Source of the DNA: Bifidobacterium breve
GTDB lineage: Bacteria; Myxococcota_A; UBA796; SXON01
DNA length: 48,160 bases
Reading direction: 5' to 3'
Assembly (NCBI GenBank): GCA_943328795.2
Contig: CALQBK020000013.1
Coordinates: forward strand, 1-48,160
A program made the position numbers and the translations under genes. The first letter of the stretch is position 1. Every line of letters starts with the position of its first letter. Below are positions 28,211 to 38,215 of this stretch, in pieces. The notes under the pieces are model-generated. The model did not search any database. It was not told the origin of the DNA and saw nothing but the letters and a program-made list of their open reading frames with translations.

Positions 28211-29686
28211 CTACTCCATCCGGTAATTCGGGCTCTCTTTCGTGATGATCACGTCGTGGACGTGGCTCTCGCGCAGCCCCGCCGCCGTCATCCGAACGAA
28301 GCGCGCGTTCGCCTTCATCGTCGGGATGTCCTTCGACCCGGTGTACCCCATGCTCGCCTTCAGCCCGCCGACGAGCTGGTAGACCGTGTCCCCGACCGGG
28401 CCCTTCGCGGGCACACGGCCGACGATGCCCTCGGGGACGAGCTTTCGCGTCTCGGCCTCGGGGTCCCCAACGTCGTCCTGGAAGTAGCGGTCGGAGCTGC
28501 CGGCCTGCATCGCCTCCACCGAGCCCATCCCCCGGTAGTTCTTGTACGAGCGGCCCTGGTACAGCACGAGCTCGCCCGGCGCTTCGTCGGTGCCCGCGAA
28601 CAGCGACCCGATCATCACGGCGTCCGCGCCTGCCGCCACGGCTTTCGCGACGTCCCCGCTGAACTTGATGCCGCCGTCCGCGATCACCGGGATCCCGTGC
28701 TTCTGGGCGACCTTCGCGCACTCGGCGATCGCGGTGAGCTGCGGCACCCCTACGCCAGCGACCACCCGCGTCGTGCAGATCGAGCCCGGGCCGATACCGA
28801 CCTTCACGGCGTCTGCCCCCGCGTCGATCAACGCAGCGCACGCCGCCTGGGTGGCGATGTTGCCGACGATCAGCCGCAGGTCCGGCCAACGCGCGCGCAC
28901 CGCGCGCGTCGCCGCGAGCACGCCTTCGCTGTGCCCGTGCGCCGTGTCGATCACGATCACGTCTACGCCGGCCTCGATCAGCGCGGCCACGCGCTCGTCG
29001 CGGTCCCCGCCGACGCCGACAGCCGCCCCCGCGCGCAGCCGCCCGTTCGGATCGCGCGCGGCGTTCGGGTGCCGGGTGTGCGCTTCGACGTCCTTGAACG
29101 TGATCAAGCCGCGCAGCCGCCGGTCCCCGTCGACGACGAGCAGCTTCTCGACGCGGTGCTCCTGCATCAGGTCGCGGGCGGCCTCCAGGTCGGTGCCCGG
29201 GGCGCAGGTCACGAGGCCTTCGCGCGTCATCGCGTCGCCCACGGCCTTGTCCAAGTTGCGCTCGTACCGCAGGTCGCGGTTCGTCAGGATGCCGACGACC
29301 TTCTCGCCGTCCAGGATGGGCAAGCCGTTGATGCCGTGCTCCCGCATCAGGTTCCGGGCGACCCGGAGCGACTGGGTGGGAGAGAGCGTGATCGGGTCGA
29401 GGATCATCCCCGTCATCGCCTTCTTCACGCGGCGCACCTCGCGCGCCTGGGCGGCGACCGAGAGGTTCTTGTGCAGGATGCCGATGCCGCCGAGCCGCGC
29501 CATCGCGATGCCCATGCTCGACTCAGTCACCGTGTCCATCGCGGACGAGAGGAATGGCACGTTTAGCGCCAGGTCCCTGCACAGCCGCGTGCCAACGTTC
29601 GCGTCGCGCGGCAAGATGGTGGAATGTCCCGGTTGGAGCAGGACATCGTCGAACGTGAGGGCGAGGGGGACTTCGTCGAGCAGCAT
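28211..29686 (-). CDS. guaB: Inosine-5'-monophosphate dehydrogenase
   Basis: ATG at 29686; 491 aa; [22 protein letters not shown]...[14 protein letters not shown] pair; [20 protein letters not shown] catalytic Cys loop. Confidence 0.95.
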   Translation of the reverse strand: MLLDEVPLALTFDDVLLQPGHSTILPRDANVGTRLCRDLALNVPFLSSAMDTVTESSMGIAMARLGGIGILHKNLSVAAQAREVRRVKKAMTGMILDPITLSPTQSLRVARNLMREHGINGLPILDGEKVVGILTNRDLRYERNLDKAVGDAMTREGLVTCAPGTDLEAARDLMQEHRVEKLLVVDGDRRLRGLITFKDVEAHTRHPNAARDPNGRLRAGAAVGVGGDRDERVAALIEAGVDVIVIDTAHGHSEGVLAATRAVRARWPDLRLIVGNIATQAACAALIDAGADAVKVGIGPGSICTTRVVAGVGVPQLTAIAECAKVAQKHGIPVIADGGIKFSGDVAKAVAAGADAVMIGSLFAGTDEAPGELVLYQGRSYKNYRGMGSVEAMQAGSSDRYFQDDVGDPEAETRKLVPEGIVGRVPAKGPVGDTVYQLVGGLKASMGYTGSKDIPTMKANARFVRMTAAGLRESHVHDVIITKESPNYRME

Positions 29687-29745
29687 GGGTGGCCTTAACC
29701 GGCGGCCCGCGGACAGGCATGCGCTACAACGGCTCCAGGCGACGC

Positions 29746-30732
29746 CTACTCCACTGCGTAGATCAGCTCCTTGTCGTAGGTCCGCACGTAGAGCTTCCCT
29801 GCGCGCTCCACGATGTAGTCGGGACCGGTCGGGAGCGTGATCCGCGCGGCGACGGTGCCGTTGGCCGGCGAGAGCACGAACAGGTAGTCGGGCTCCTTGG
29901 TGAACCCGTAGCCGGCGACGATCCAGCCGGAGACGAACGCGAGGTCCTGGGCGTTCGCCACGAGCGGGGCGCTGCGCCACCGGAGCGCGCCGGTGGCGGC
30001 GTCGTAGGCGGTGACGTACGCGTTCTGGCCGCCCGACGAGGCCGCGTAGGTGCGGTGGGCGGTGACCACGAAGAGCACGCCGTCGCGGACGTCTGCGAAC
30101 TGCACCCCCTGGGCGACGTAGGCCTCGTCGCCGGGGACGACGACGGGCGCGCGCACCAGCGCGGCGGGGTCGAACACGCGGGTCACCCCGCCGTCCGCGC
30201 CGAGCACCGCGACGAGCTGCGAGTCGTCATCCCCGCGGTACACGGCCACCCGGCCGTCTTGGACCCAGGCGAGCCCGCGCCCGTGCAAGAACGGCGGGGC
30301 GTCCCCGGTGCGCCCGAGCGAGAGCTCGTTTCGCGCGAGCCAGTCGGCGTCGTCGTCGAACCCGTGGACCCGCGTCGAGAGCAAACGCAGCTTGGGCGCC
30401 GGGAGCGTAGGCGCTGGGAGAGGGCGTGGTGCTGCCGCCGACCAGGGGGCGACGAGCGGGAAGGGGTCGAGGGCCGAGTCCAGCTCCGCGTGGCGGACCC
30501 CGGCGAGGGTGACCTCGGGGAGCTCGGGGTGGTCGGACCACCGCGCAAGGAAGGCGTCGACCGCGGCGAGCGAGGAGGGGGTTGTGACGCCGTTGGCGGC
30601 CGCGACGTCCGCCCAGTCGGCGGCGATCTCGGCGGGCAGCGGGTCGACCTGCGCAGCCGGTGGCGGCGGCGCGGGCGGGGCCTTGGGCTTGCGGCCGGCC
30701 GCGAACGCGAGGGTGAACAGCGCGAGGATCAT
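29746..30732 (-). CDS. Secreted PQQ-like beta-propeller hypothetical protein
   Basis: 328 aa. Signal peptide [13 protein letters not shown]; Pro-rich linker; [22 protein letters not shown] propeller-like repeats. Confidence 0.65.
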   Translation of the reverse strand: MILALFTLAFAAGRKPKAPPAPPPPAAQVDPLPAEIAADWADVAAANGVTTPSSLAAVDAFLARWSDHPELPEVTLAGVRHAELDSALDPFPLVAPWSAAAPRPLPAPTLPAPKLRLLSTRVHGFDDDADWLARNELSLGRTGDAPPFLHGRGLAWVQDGRVAVYRGDDDSQLVAVLGADGGVTRVFDPAALVRAPVVVPGDEAYVAQGVQFADVRDGVLFVVTAHRTYAASSGGQNAYVTAYDAATGALRWRSAPLVANAQDLAFVSGWIVAGYGFTKEPDYLFVLSPANGTVAARITLPTGPDYIVERAGKLYVRTYDKELIYAVE

Positions 30733-30739
30733 CCGCTGC

Positions 30740-31327
30740 TCACCCCAGGTCCCCGACCAGCGCCCCGCGGGTGACCGGCGCCAACCGCGCGGTGGCGGGC
30801 AGCGCCGGGTGGGTGCAGACCAGCGCGGCGGGCGTGCCCAGGTCGCCCAGGGCGCGGCGCCCGGCGGCCGAGATCGGGAACCGGACGAACTGCACGGCGC
30901 TCACGCGCGCGGCGTTGAACTGCTCGCCGTCGAACGTAGCGGCGTAGCGCTCGCCGCCGAGCTCGATGAACACGTGATCCTGGAGCCCGACGAGCTGGCG
31001 CAGCGCCACGTCGCGCTCCCGCTCGTCGGTGTACTCGATCAAGAGCGTGGCCGAGAGCTGCGCGCTCCCGTCAGGGTGCACCGAGGGCAACAGCGCGTTG
31101 TAGGTGTCCAGCTCGTGCTGCACCGCCGCGGGGCTGACGATGTTCTCGACGCGGCACATCTCCTGCACCTGCCAGCGCACCGTGTGGTCGTTCTCGAACA
31201 GGAACGTCAGGTGGTCCCCGGCGCGCGCGCGGCGAACCGACGCGTTCTCGATCGCCTCGCGCTCGAGGCGAGGGCGGTGCCGGGTGAACTCGGCGTTGGG
31301 CAGCAGGTCGGCGGGGGTGACGGTCAT
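30740..31327 (-). CDS. DUF3501 family protein
   Basis: 195 aa. RPRLEREAIENASVRRARAGDHLTFLFENDHTVRWQVQEMCRVENI; adjacent to HdrD-like and rubrerythrin genes, the usual DUF3501 neighbourhood. Confidence 0.8.
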   Translation of the reverse strand: MTVTPADLLPNAEFTRHRPRLEREAIENASVRRARAGDHLTFLFENDHTVRWQVQEMCRVENIVSPAAVQHELDTYNALLPSVHPDGSAQLSATLLIEYTDERERDVALRQLVGLQDHVFIELGGERYAATFDGEQFNAARVSAVQFVRFPISAAGRRALGDLGTPAALVCTHPALPATARLAPVTRGALVGDLG

Positions 31328-31339
31328 GTACTACCTCAA

Positions 31340-32761
31340 CTACTTGCGGGTGAGCGCGGTGGTCTGCAGCCCGAGGGCCTTGTGCACGACCTCGATGGGA
31401 TGGACGACCTTTTGGCCCGTGCCCTCCTCGATCTGCAGCTTGGCGATCAGGCAGTCGGACGACAACGTGGTTGGCTTGTCCTTCGTGAGCCCCTCCAACA
31501 GCGGTGCTGCGCCCTTCTTCGACAGGTCGTACCACTCCGTCTTCATGCCCCAGGTGCCGTCCATGCACGAACACTTGTCGACCAGCGTGACCTTCGCCTC
31601 TGGCAGGGTCTTCATCATGTCACGGCTTCGGAAGCCGATCTTCTGCACCTTCAGGTGACACGGCACGTGGTAGCCGATCGACCCCACCGGCGTCGTGTAG
31701 TCCTCCTTGAGGCCGCCCTCCTTCCGCACCTTGTTCAGGTACTCCATGAGGTCGAACGCGCGCGCCGCCACGGCCTCGGCGGCATCGCTGCCAACGTAGT
31801 CCTTCCACTCCTTCTTCATCATGAACGAGCACGTTGGGCCCGGCGAGACGATGTCGCAGCCGGCGTCCACGAACGGCTTGAGGATGTCGATGTTGTGCGT
31901 CGCCCACGACGTCGCGCGGGGCACGTCTCCGCCGTCCAGCGCCGGCATGCCGCAGCACTTGAACTCCTCGACGAACACGGTGATGCCCGAGTGTTCGAGC
32001 ACCTCCACCGCGGCGCGGCCCACCTGGGGCTCGTTCCACTGCACCGAGCACGTGTAGAACAGCACGACCTTCCGCCCCTCGACCGTCTTCGGATCCGCCT
32101 GCTTCGGGTGACCCTTGCGGAACCACTCCAAGAACGTCTCGCTCGCGAAGGTCGGCAGCTGGCGATCCCGGTGGATCCCGGCGACCTTCTCCATCACCAC
32201 CCGGTTGACCTTCAAGCTGTTCGCGAAGTTCGCGATCGCGGGCATCAGCGTGCCGACGGTCCCTACCAGGTCGGGGTCCCCCAGCAGCCTGTCTTGCAGC
32301 TTGACGCCGTGCTCGCGCGCGTCGATCGCCCGGTGGCGGAGCATCAGCTTCGGGAAGTCGACGGCAAACTCGTGCGGCGGGACGTAGGGGCAGATCGGGT
32401 CACACAGCTTGCACTGGTAGCACTCGTCGACGACCTTTTGGTGCACCGAGAGCGGCAGCTTCGTGAGCGCGTCCGCCTGCCCGTGGATGTCGGCCCGAGC
32501 GGGTGCTGCGTGATCTCCCGAGGTTGCGTGGGCGTGGTTGCCGTCGGCGTCGACCTCCGCGTACTGGGTGGGCGCCGCGAGGGCCGGCGAGGTGTCCAGC
32601 GCGTCGATCGCGTCGAAGAGCGACGGGAAGCTCGGGCAGAGGTTGAAGCAGAGCCTGCAGCCGTTGCAGATCTCAAAAATCCGCTTCTCCTCAGCCACAA
32701 GGGCGTCACGGCTCCAGTAGATGTCTTCGCGGGGACCGGGAACGTGACGTTGCATCTGCAT
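31340..32761 (-). CDS. Fe-S oxidoreductase, heterodisulfide reductase / GlpC-like (two 4Fe-4S motifs + CCG domains)
   Basis: CNGCRLCFNLCPSFP and CYQCKLCDPICPYVPP ferredoxin motifs; CCG-type KCCGMPALDGGD, GYHVPCHLKVQ. Start at 32761 or 32755. Confidence 0.88.
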   Translation of the reverse strand: MQMQRHVPGPREDIYWSRDALVAEEKRIFEICNGCRLCFNLCPSFPSLFDAIDALDTSPALAAPTQYAEVDADGNHAHATSGDHAAPARADIHGQADALTKLPLSVHQKVVDECYQCKLCDPICPYVPPHEFAVDFPKLMLRHRAIDAREHGVKLQDRLLGDPDLVGTVGTLMPAIANFANSLKVNRVVMEKVAGIHRDRQLPTFASETFLEWFRKGHPKQADPKTVEGRKVVLFYTCSVQWNEPQVGRAAVEVLEHSGITVFVEEFKCCGMPALDGGDVPRATSWATHNIDILKPFVDAGCDIVSPGPTCSFMMKKEWKDYVGSDAAEAVAARAFDLMEYLNKVRKEGGLKEDYTTPVGSIGYHVPCHLKVQKIGFRSRDMMKTLPEAKVTLVDKCSCMDGTWGMKTEWYDLSKKGAAPLLEGLTKDKPTTLSSDCLIAKLQIEEGTGQKVVHPIEVVHKALGLQTTALTRK

Positions 32762-32788
32762 CCTCCTACTGAAAATACAAAAGACGGA

Positions 32789-32863
32789 TCTCGCACAGAG
32801 GCACAGAGACACAGAGTGGGAAGATCCAGATCTTCCTCTGTGCCCCTGTGTCTCTGTGCGAGA
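32789..32863. repeat. Long near-perfect inverted repeat within the rubrerythrin operon
   Basis: TCTCGCACAGAGGCACAGAGACACAGAGTGGGAAGATC (32789-32826)-CA-GATCTTCCTCTGTGCCCCTGTGTCTCTGTGCGAGA (32829-32863); about 32 paired positions of 35, 2-nt loop. Confidence 0.9.
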
Positions 32864-32888
32864 CCTCTTGATTTCGTAGCTTCGACGC

Positions 32889-33305
<417 letters not shown>

Positions 33306-33347
33306 GTGGCAAACTCCGTGAGGGAGGGCGGGGGATTCCGCGCCGCG

Positions 33348-33375
33348 AAGATAGCCGGCTGGGTGAAACCGTCAA
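33348..33375 (-). promoter_or_regulatory. Candidate sigma-70 promoter for the rubrerythrin operon
   Basis: On the minus strand: TTGACG-16 nt-TATCTT, ending about 43 nt before the rubrerythrin ATG. Confidence 0.4.
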
Positions 33376-33466
33376 GACACAGTCTAAATCTTTATGTAAC
33401 TATAGGTTTAACCTGAATGTATCGGTAGCCCCTGGGGACGCCCGGGTCCTTGGGTTACGGGGCGCT

Positions 33467-34921
33467 GTGCTCGCTCGGTCTAAACTCGCCTCGTGCCTCG
33501 CGCTCCTCGTCGCGATCCCCGCGTGCAAGGTGCGAGACATCGAGGTGATCCAGGGGCGCGACGCCCCCGTGACCATCACGCTCGTGAACCCGACGACCTG
33601 CTCGGACTGCGACCCGTTCGAGGGGGTCGACAGCTTGCGGCTCGACGTCGTTCGCCCCGAGACCGGCGAGGTGATCTACTCGGACACGTTCGCTTCGCCG
33701 GGCAGCGCCGCCGTGCTGCCCGACTTGCAGGGCTTCGGCGTCGTCCGCGTCGAGCTCTACGGGTTGGAGGGCAACCAAGTCCGCAGCGCCGGGCGGACCG
33801 CCCCGTTCGCAGTGCCGCCGAGCGGCGAGCTCGCGCTCTCCATGCTGTTCCTGCCGGCGAACCGCGCCATCCCGCTCACAGCGACCCTCGACGCAGAGCG
33901 CTCCGGCCACGTAGGGTTCTCGCGCCTAGATGGGCTCGTCGCGCTGATCGGCGGGGTGGACCCTGCTGGCAGCTCGCGCTTCGGCTCCGTCGAGATCTTC
34001 GACCCGGCGACGTTCGAGTTCACCGCCGAGTCGAGCGCGTCGGACTTCGCGCTCTACCCGGCGGTCACGACAGAGTCCGATGGCGACCTGCTCTTGATCG
34101 GCGGGGAGTCCGCGGGCGGCAGCAGGCAACAGGCGGCGCTCGCGTACACGGTCTCCGGGGAGGGAGCGACCGGCGCAGTCGAGCCGCAGGGCGACTTGCC
34201 CGAGCCCCGCTCGCAGGGGTGCGTCGCGCTCGGCGAGGAGAACAAGGGGGTGGTGATGGGCGGGGCCTCGGGGGACGCCGCGTTCGACACGATGAAGCGC
34301 GGGGACAGCGGCTGGGAGTTCAGCCGCGCCCAGGTCGACGGGCTCGACGACGCCTCGGTCGTGGGCTGCATCGCGCTCGGTGACGGCCGCGTGTTCGTGC
34401 TCGGCGACGAAGGCTCGCAGACGGGGTTCTTCCAGTACAACGGCGACGAGACGCTGGGCTTCAGCCCCGTCGCGAGCGGCCACGGCGAGCAGTTTGTCCC
34501 GGGGGCGACGCTCGCGCTGCTGGAGAACGGCCACGTGTGGGTGGTCGGCGGCGCGGACGACGGCGGGGATGCGCTCTCGAGGACGTGGGAGTTCCGGGCG
34601 GACGAGGCCTCGTTCGCGCCATCGGTAGACCTGCGCACGCCGCGCGTCCGACCGAGCGTAGTCCCCTGGCTCTTGCCCGAGACCGAGGCCGTGGGCTGCG
34701 GGTGGACGAACGATGGGCTCGGCGAGGGCGCTGGCACCGTCGAGATCGTGCGGTTCGACGGCACCACGGGCCTGGTCGTCGCGCTGGATCGGGAGCGGCC
34801 GGGGTGCGCGATGAACATGCTGCCGGATGGGTCGCTGCTCGTCAGCGGCGGGTTCGGCGTGAACGACGCGGGGCAGCTGGGCGCTGTCTTGGTGGTTCCG
34901 GTCATCGATTCGGGCGGGTAG
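33467..34921 (+). CDS. Kelch-like beta-propeller lipoprotein
   Basis: 484 aa, GTG start. Lipobox ALLVAIPAC; repeated GGxxxxG...VEIFDPATFEFT / VWVVGGADDGGDALSRTWEF / LLVSGGFGVND blocks. Confidence 0.75.
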   Translation: MLARSKLASCLALLVAIPACKVRDIEVIQGRDAPVTITLVNPTTCSDCDPFEGVDSLRLDVVRPETGEVIYSDTFASPGSAAVLPDLQGFGVVRVELYGLEGNQVRSAGRTAPFAVPPSGELALSMLFLPANRAIPLTATLDAERSGHVGFSRLDGLVALIGGVDPAGSSRFGSVEIFDPATFEFTAESSASDFALYPAVTTESDGDLLLIGGESAGGSRQQAALAYTVSGEGATGAVEPQGDLPEPRSQGCVALGEENKGVVMGGASGDAAFDTMKRGDSGWEFSRAQVDGLDDASVVGCIALGDGRVFVLGDEGSQTGFFQYNGDETLGFSPVASGHGEQFVPGATLALLENGHVWVVGGADDGGDALSRTWEFRADEASFAPSVDLRTPRVRPSVVPWLLPETEAVGCGWTNDGLGEGAGTVEIVRFDGTTGLVVALDRERPGCAMNMLPDGSLLVSGGFGVNDAGQLGAVLVVPVIDSGG

Positions 34922-34979
34922 TACATTCCGGTGACACTCGGGGCCTTTTCAGACCTGCCGACGCGAGGTACCGGCCGCC

Positions 34980-35939
34980 GTGCTCGTCTTCGCCGCGTTC
35001 TCCTTGCTCGCTACGCCGTTCGGCTGCCAGGAGCCGTTCGCCGAGGATCGCCACGACCTTGCTACCTTCCGTGTCGCCGGGGTGTCCGCCGCCACCGACG
35101 AGGACGGGAACACCACGCTCAGCGCGTCGGTTTGGTCGGGGCTCGGCCCGTACCACGACACGCTCCCCCAGCTCGCGTGGTCCACGTCGGGCGACCTGGC
35201 GACTGGCGAGGGCGCGACGATGCCCGTGGACTTTCCCGGCTCCGTCGGCCTGACCGCGACGTCGGGCGACGCGTCCGAGAGCGCGCGGCTGGACCTTGAC
35301 CACGCGGTCACGCCCCCGGCGGTGGCCGGCTTCACCCGCCAGGCCGTCGACTTGGACATCACCCAGCTCGCTGACCCGGTGGACGCTCGCCTCGCCGTCG
35401 AGCCGGGCGACGACGTGCCGATCGCCGTCGGCAGCGCCGCGCGGCTGCACCTCGACGCGCCGGACGGCACGACGGTGCGGTGGATGTCCACCGGCGGGCA
35501 GCTCTCCGAGCTCGACCGGGACACCACCGACTGGTTCGCCGGCACCGCGGTGCTCGACAACAACGAGGTCGACACCACCGCGCCGATCGACCCCGGGATC
35601 TACACCATCCTCGCGCTCGTGTACGACCAGGCCGGCGCCAACTCCTGGTACTGGCTCGACGTCGCGGTAGAGGTCGACTCGTCGTTGCTGTACACCCGCG
35701 GCCGGCTGTTCCCGGTGGACGCGGAGCCCGCCGCCGGGGCGTGGTTCGCCGACGTCGTCGAGTCGGACGACCCGGCCGGCCTCGCGCTGTCGAACCTGCG
35801 TGAGCCCGGCGACAACGAGGTCGCCGTCTGCGCGAGCTTTCCCGGCGAGGGGTTCGACTTCGGGCCGCTGGCAGATGGCTGGTGCACCCGGGCCGACGTG
35901 GCCGGGCAGACGATCCGCGTCGAGGGGACCATCCAGTGA
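34980..35939 (+). CDS. Lipoprotein, Ig-like-fold hypothetical
   Basis: 319 aa. LVFAAFSLLATPFGCQEPF lipobox-like; beta-rich body, co-directional with a TonB receptor. Confidence 0.7.
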   Translation: MLVFAAFSLLATPFGCQEPFAEDRHDLATFRVAGVSAATDEDGNTTLSASVWSGLGPYHDTLPQLAWSTSGDLATGEGATMPVDFPGSVGLTATSGDASESARLDLDHAVTPPAVAGFTRQAVDLDITQLADPVDARLAVEPGDDVPIAVGSAARLHLDAPDGTTVRWMSTGGQLSELDRDTTDWFAGTAVLDNNEVDTTAPIDPGIYTILALVYDQAGANSWYWLDVAVEVDSSLLYTRGRLFPVDAEPAAGAWFADVVESDDPAGLALSNLREPGDNEVAVCASFPGEGFDFGPLADGWCTRADVAGQTIRVEGTIQ

Positions 35940-38128
35940 TCCTGCTCGCGCTGCTCGGCACGCTCTCGACGGCCCTCGCGCGGCCGAAGCCCGTGGAGGC
36001 GCCCGCGGCGGACGGCGCCGCGGTCGTGGTGGAGGGGCGGGTCACGGAGCAGGGCAGGGGGGTCGGCGTGGCGGCTACGCTGGTGCTCCTGGACGGCACC
36101 GTGGTGGAGACCCAGCCGGACGGGCGCTTCTCCGTCAGCGCGGTGCCCGGCACGCTTGTCACCGTGTCTGCGCCGGGGTTCTCGTCGATCTCGTTGCCGA
36201 TCGCCGGCGACGGGCCGATGCACGTCTACCTGCGGCGCGGCGCCGGCCAGGGCGACGTCGTCGTCGAAGCCCGCCGGGATGACCCCGTGGTGGCCGAGGT
36301 GCGGCTCGACCGCGAGCGCGTCAACGAGACCCCCGGCACCTACGACGACGCCATGCGGATCGTGCAGTCCTTGGCGGGCGTCACCCAGACGCCAGAGTAC
36401 TCCCCGCGCTCGGGCGACATCGCCGTGCGCGGGTCGTTCCCCGGCGACAACAAGTACTACCTCGACGGGATCGAGCTCCCGTACCTGTTCCACTACAACA
36501 ACTACGCGTCCGTGTTGCCGACGAGCACCGTGGACTCGCTCACGCTGTTCCCGTCGACCTTCACGTCCAGGTTTGGCGACGCGACCGGCGCGATCATCGA
36601 CGCAGAGAGCGTGTGGGCGGCTCCGGACAGGGTGAAGGGCACGGTCAACCTCTCCGTGATCATGGCCGCGGGCGGCGTCGAGGTGCCGGTCGGGACCTGG
36701 ACCTTGCGCGCAAATGCCCGCCGCAGCTACGTCGACCTGGTCAGCCCTTCTAGCCTGCAGTACACGAGCTTCCCGGCGTTCTCCGACTGGTTCGCCCGCG
36801 CGGAGCACATCGACCAGCGGGGGCGCCACTGGTCGATCCTCGGGTTCGGCGCGGCAGACGACTACGTTCGCTACGCGGGTGAGCCGACGCTGCTCGACCC
36901 GGCGGAGCAAGCGTCCAACCCCGAGTTCGCTTACGGCCGCCAGTTCCAGGTCGCCGGGTTCCAGCACGCCGGCGCCCGGGATCGCGACCACGTCCGCGGC
37001 AGCTTGGCGTTCACGCGGTACCAGCTCTCCGGCGTGCTCCCGGACGCGTCGAGCGTGCAGCGCGACCTGTCGCTCACGCTGCGGGAGGACGCCGAGGTGC
37101 GTGTCCAGGAGCACGTCTGGCTCGGGGTGGGCGGCGAGCTCGCTGGCGTCCAGCACGACATCAACGTCCAGACGAGCGCTGCGTGGCCCGAGGTAGCGCG
37201 GGAGTCCGATCTCCTCGCCCGCGGCCTCACCGACCGGGAGGACCTCTACCGGCTCAAGGGCGCGCTCTACGTCGAGCCCCGGTGGGAGCCCGGGATCGTC
37301 CGCGTGCAGCCCGGTGTGCGGATCGTCGGCGACTCCCTGTCGGGCTCGGTGCTCGCCGACCCTCGCCTGGCGCTCCGGCTGCACCCCGCGGGCGACACGT
37401 ACGTCCGCGCGGCTACGGGCGTCTACACGCAGTTCCCCACCGCCGTGCAGCTCTCCCCCGTGCTCGGCGACCCGACGTTGGCGCCCACGCGCTCCGCCCA
37501 GCTGGCCGGGGGCGTCGACCAGGCGATCGCCGGGCGCTGGGAGCTCTCCCTCGACGGGTGGGCGAAGTGGGGGCACGAGGTGGTCGTCAGCGCGGTTGGC
37601 GAGGCGCCCGAGGGGGGCCACAAGACGCAGGCGGTAGGCGGGTCGTTCAGCACCCGCTACCGGCTGCGGGAGCGCTTCTTCGCGTGGGCGTCCGTCGACG
37701 TTTCGCAGGCGCGCGTGGACGAGGGCGATGGCTGGGTGCCGACCGACTACGACCAGCCGTTCGCCGTCAACCTCGTCGCGAGCTGGACGTTCCGCCCAAC
37801 GTGGAACGTCGGGCTCCGCTACCGGATCTCGGCGGGCTTGCCGTACACCCCGATCACCGACGGGCTCTACCTGGCGGCGTCCGACAGCTACGAGCCCGTG
37901 TACGGGGCCACGAACAGCCAGCGGCTGCCCGCCTACCAAAAGGTGGACCTGCACTTCGAGAAGCGCTTCGACTTCCACGCGTTCAACCTCACGCCTTACC
38001 TCGAGGCCTGGTACGTGCCAAAGCCGGGGAACGTCATGTACCTCGCGTGGAGCTACGACTACGATCAGGTCGAGCAGGTGCATGGCCCAGGGTTCATCCC
38101 GCTGATGGGCATCCGCGGCGAGCTGTAG
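35936..38128 (+). CDS. TonB-dependent receptor with N-terminal carboxypeptidase-regulatory-like domain
   Basis: GTG start at 35936 (GTGA overlap). VVVEGRVTEQGRGVGVAATLVLLDGTVVETQPDGRFSVSAVPGTLVTVSAPGF; plug ARRDDPVVAEVRLDRERVNETPGTYDDAMRIVQSLAGVTQ...GDIAVRGSFPGDNKYYLDGIELP; barrel to the end. Confidence 0.87.
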   Translation: MILLALLGTLSTALARPKPVEAPAADGAAVVVEGRVTEQGRGVGVAATLVLLDGTVVETQPDGRFSVSAVPGTLVTVSAPGFSSISLPIAGDGPMHVYLRRGAGQGDVVVEARRDDPVVAEVRLDRERVNETPGTYDDAMRIVQSLAGVTQTPEYSPRSGDIAVRGSFPGDNKYYLDGIELPYLFHYNNYASVLPTSTVDSLTLFPSTFTSRFGDATGAIIDAESVWAAPDRVKGTVNLSVIMAAGGVEVPVGTWTLRANARRSYVDLVSPSSLQYTSFPAFSDWFARAEHIDQRGRHWSILGFGAADDYVRYAGEPTLLDPAEQASNPEFAYGRQFQVAGFQHAGARDRDHVRGSLAFTRYQLSGVLPDASSVQRDLSLTLREDAEVRVQEHVWLGVGGELAGVQHDINVQTSAAWPEVARESDLLARGLTDREDLYRLKGALYVEPRWEPGIVRVQPGVRIVGDSLSGSVLADPRLALRLHPAGDTYVRAATGVYTQFPTAVQLSPVLGDPTLAPTRSAQLAGGVDQAIAGRWELSLDGWAKWGHEVVVSAVGEAPEGGHKTQAVGGSFSTRYRLRERFFAWASVDVSQARVDEGDGWVPTDYDQPFAVNLVASWTFRPTWNVGLRYRISAGLPYTPITDGLYLAASDSYEPVYGATNSQRLPAYQKVDLHFEKRFDFHAFNLTPYLEAWYVPKPGNVMYLAWSYDYDQVEQVHGPGFIPLMGIRGEL

Positions 38129-38215
38129 GTTACTCCCGGGCCCGGAGAGTGCTCGCTGTCGCTGCTGTCCCGCCTCCCGTTCGGCCTCGGGCGCCGCTCG
38201 CGCTGGTCGCCGCGG

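Noticed and set aside
38133-38155. Near-palindrome around ACTCCCGGGCCCGGAGAGT after the TonB receptor gene as a terminator
   Set aside because: Self-complementary core has almost no loop and no T-tract; not distinguishable from GC-rich background.
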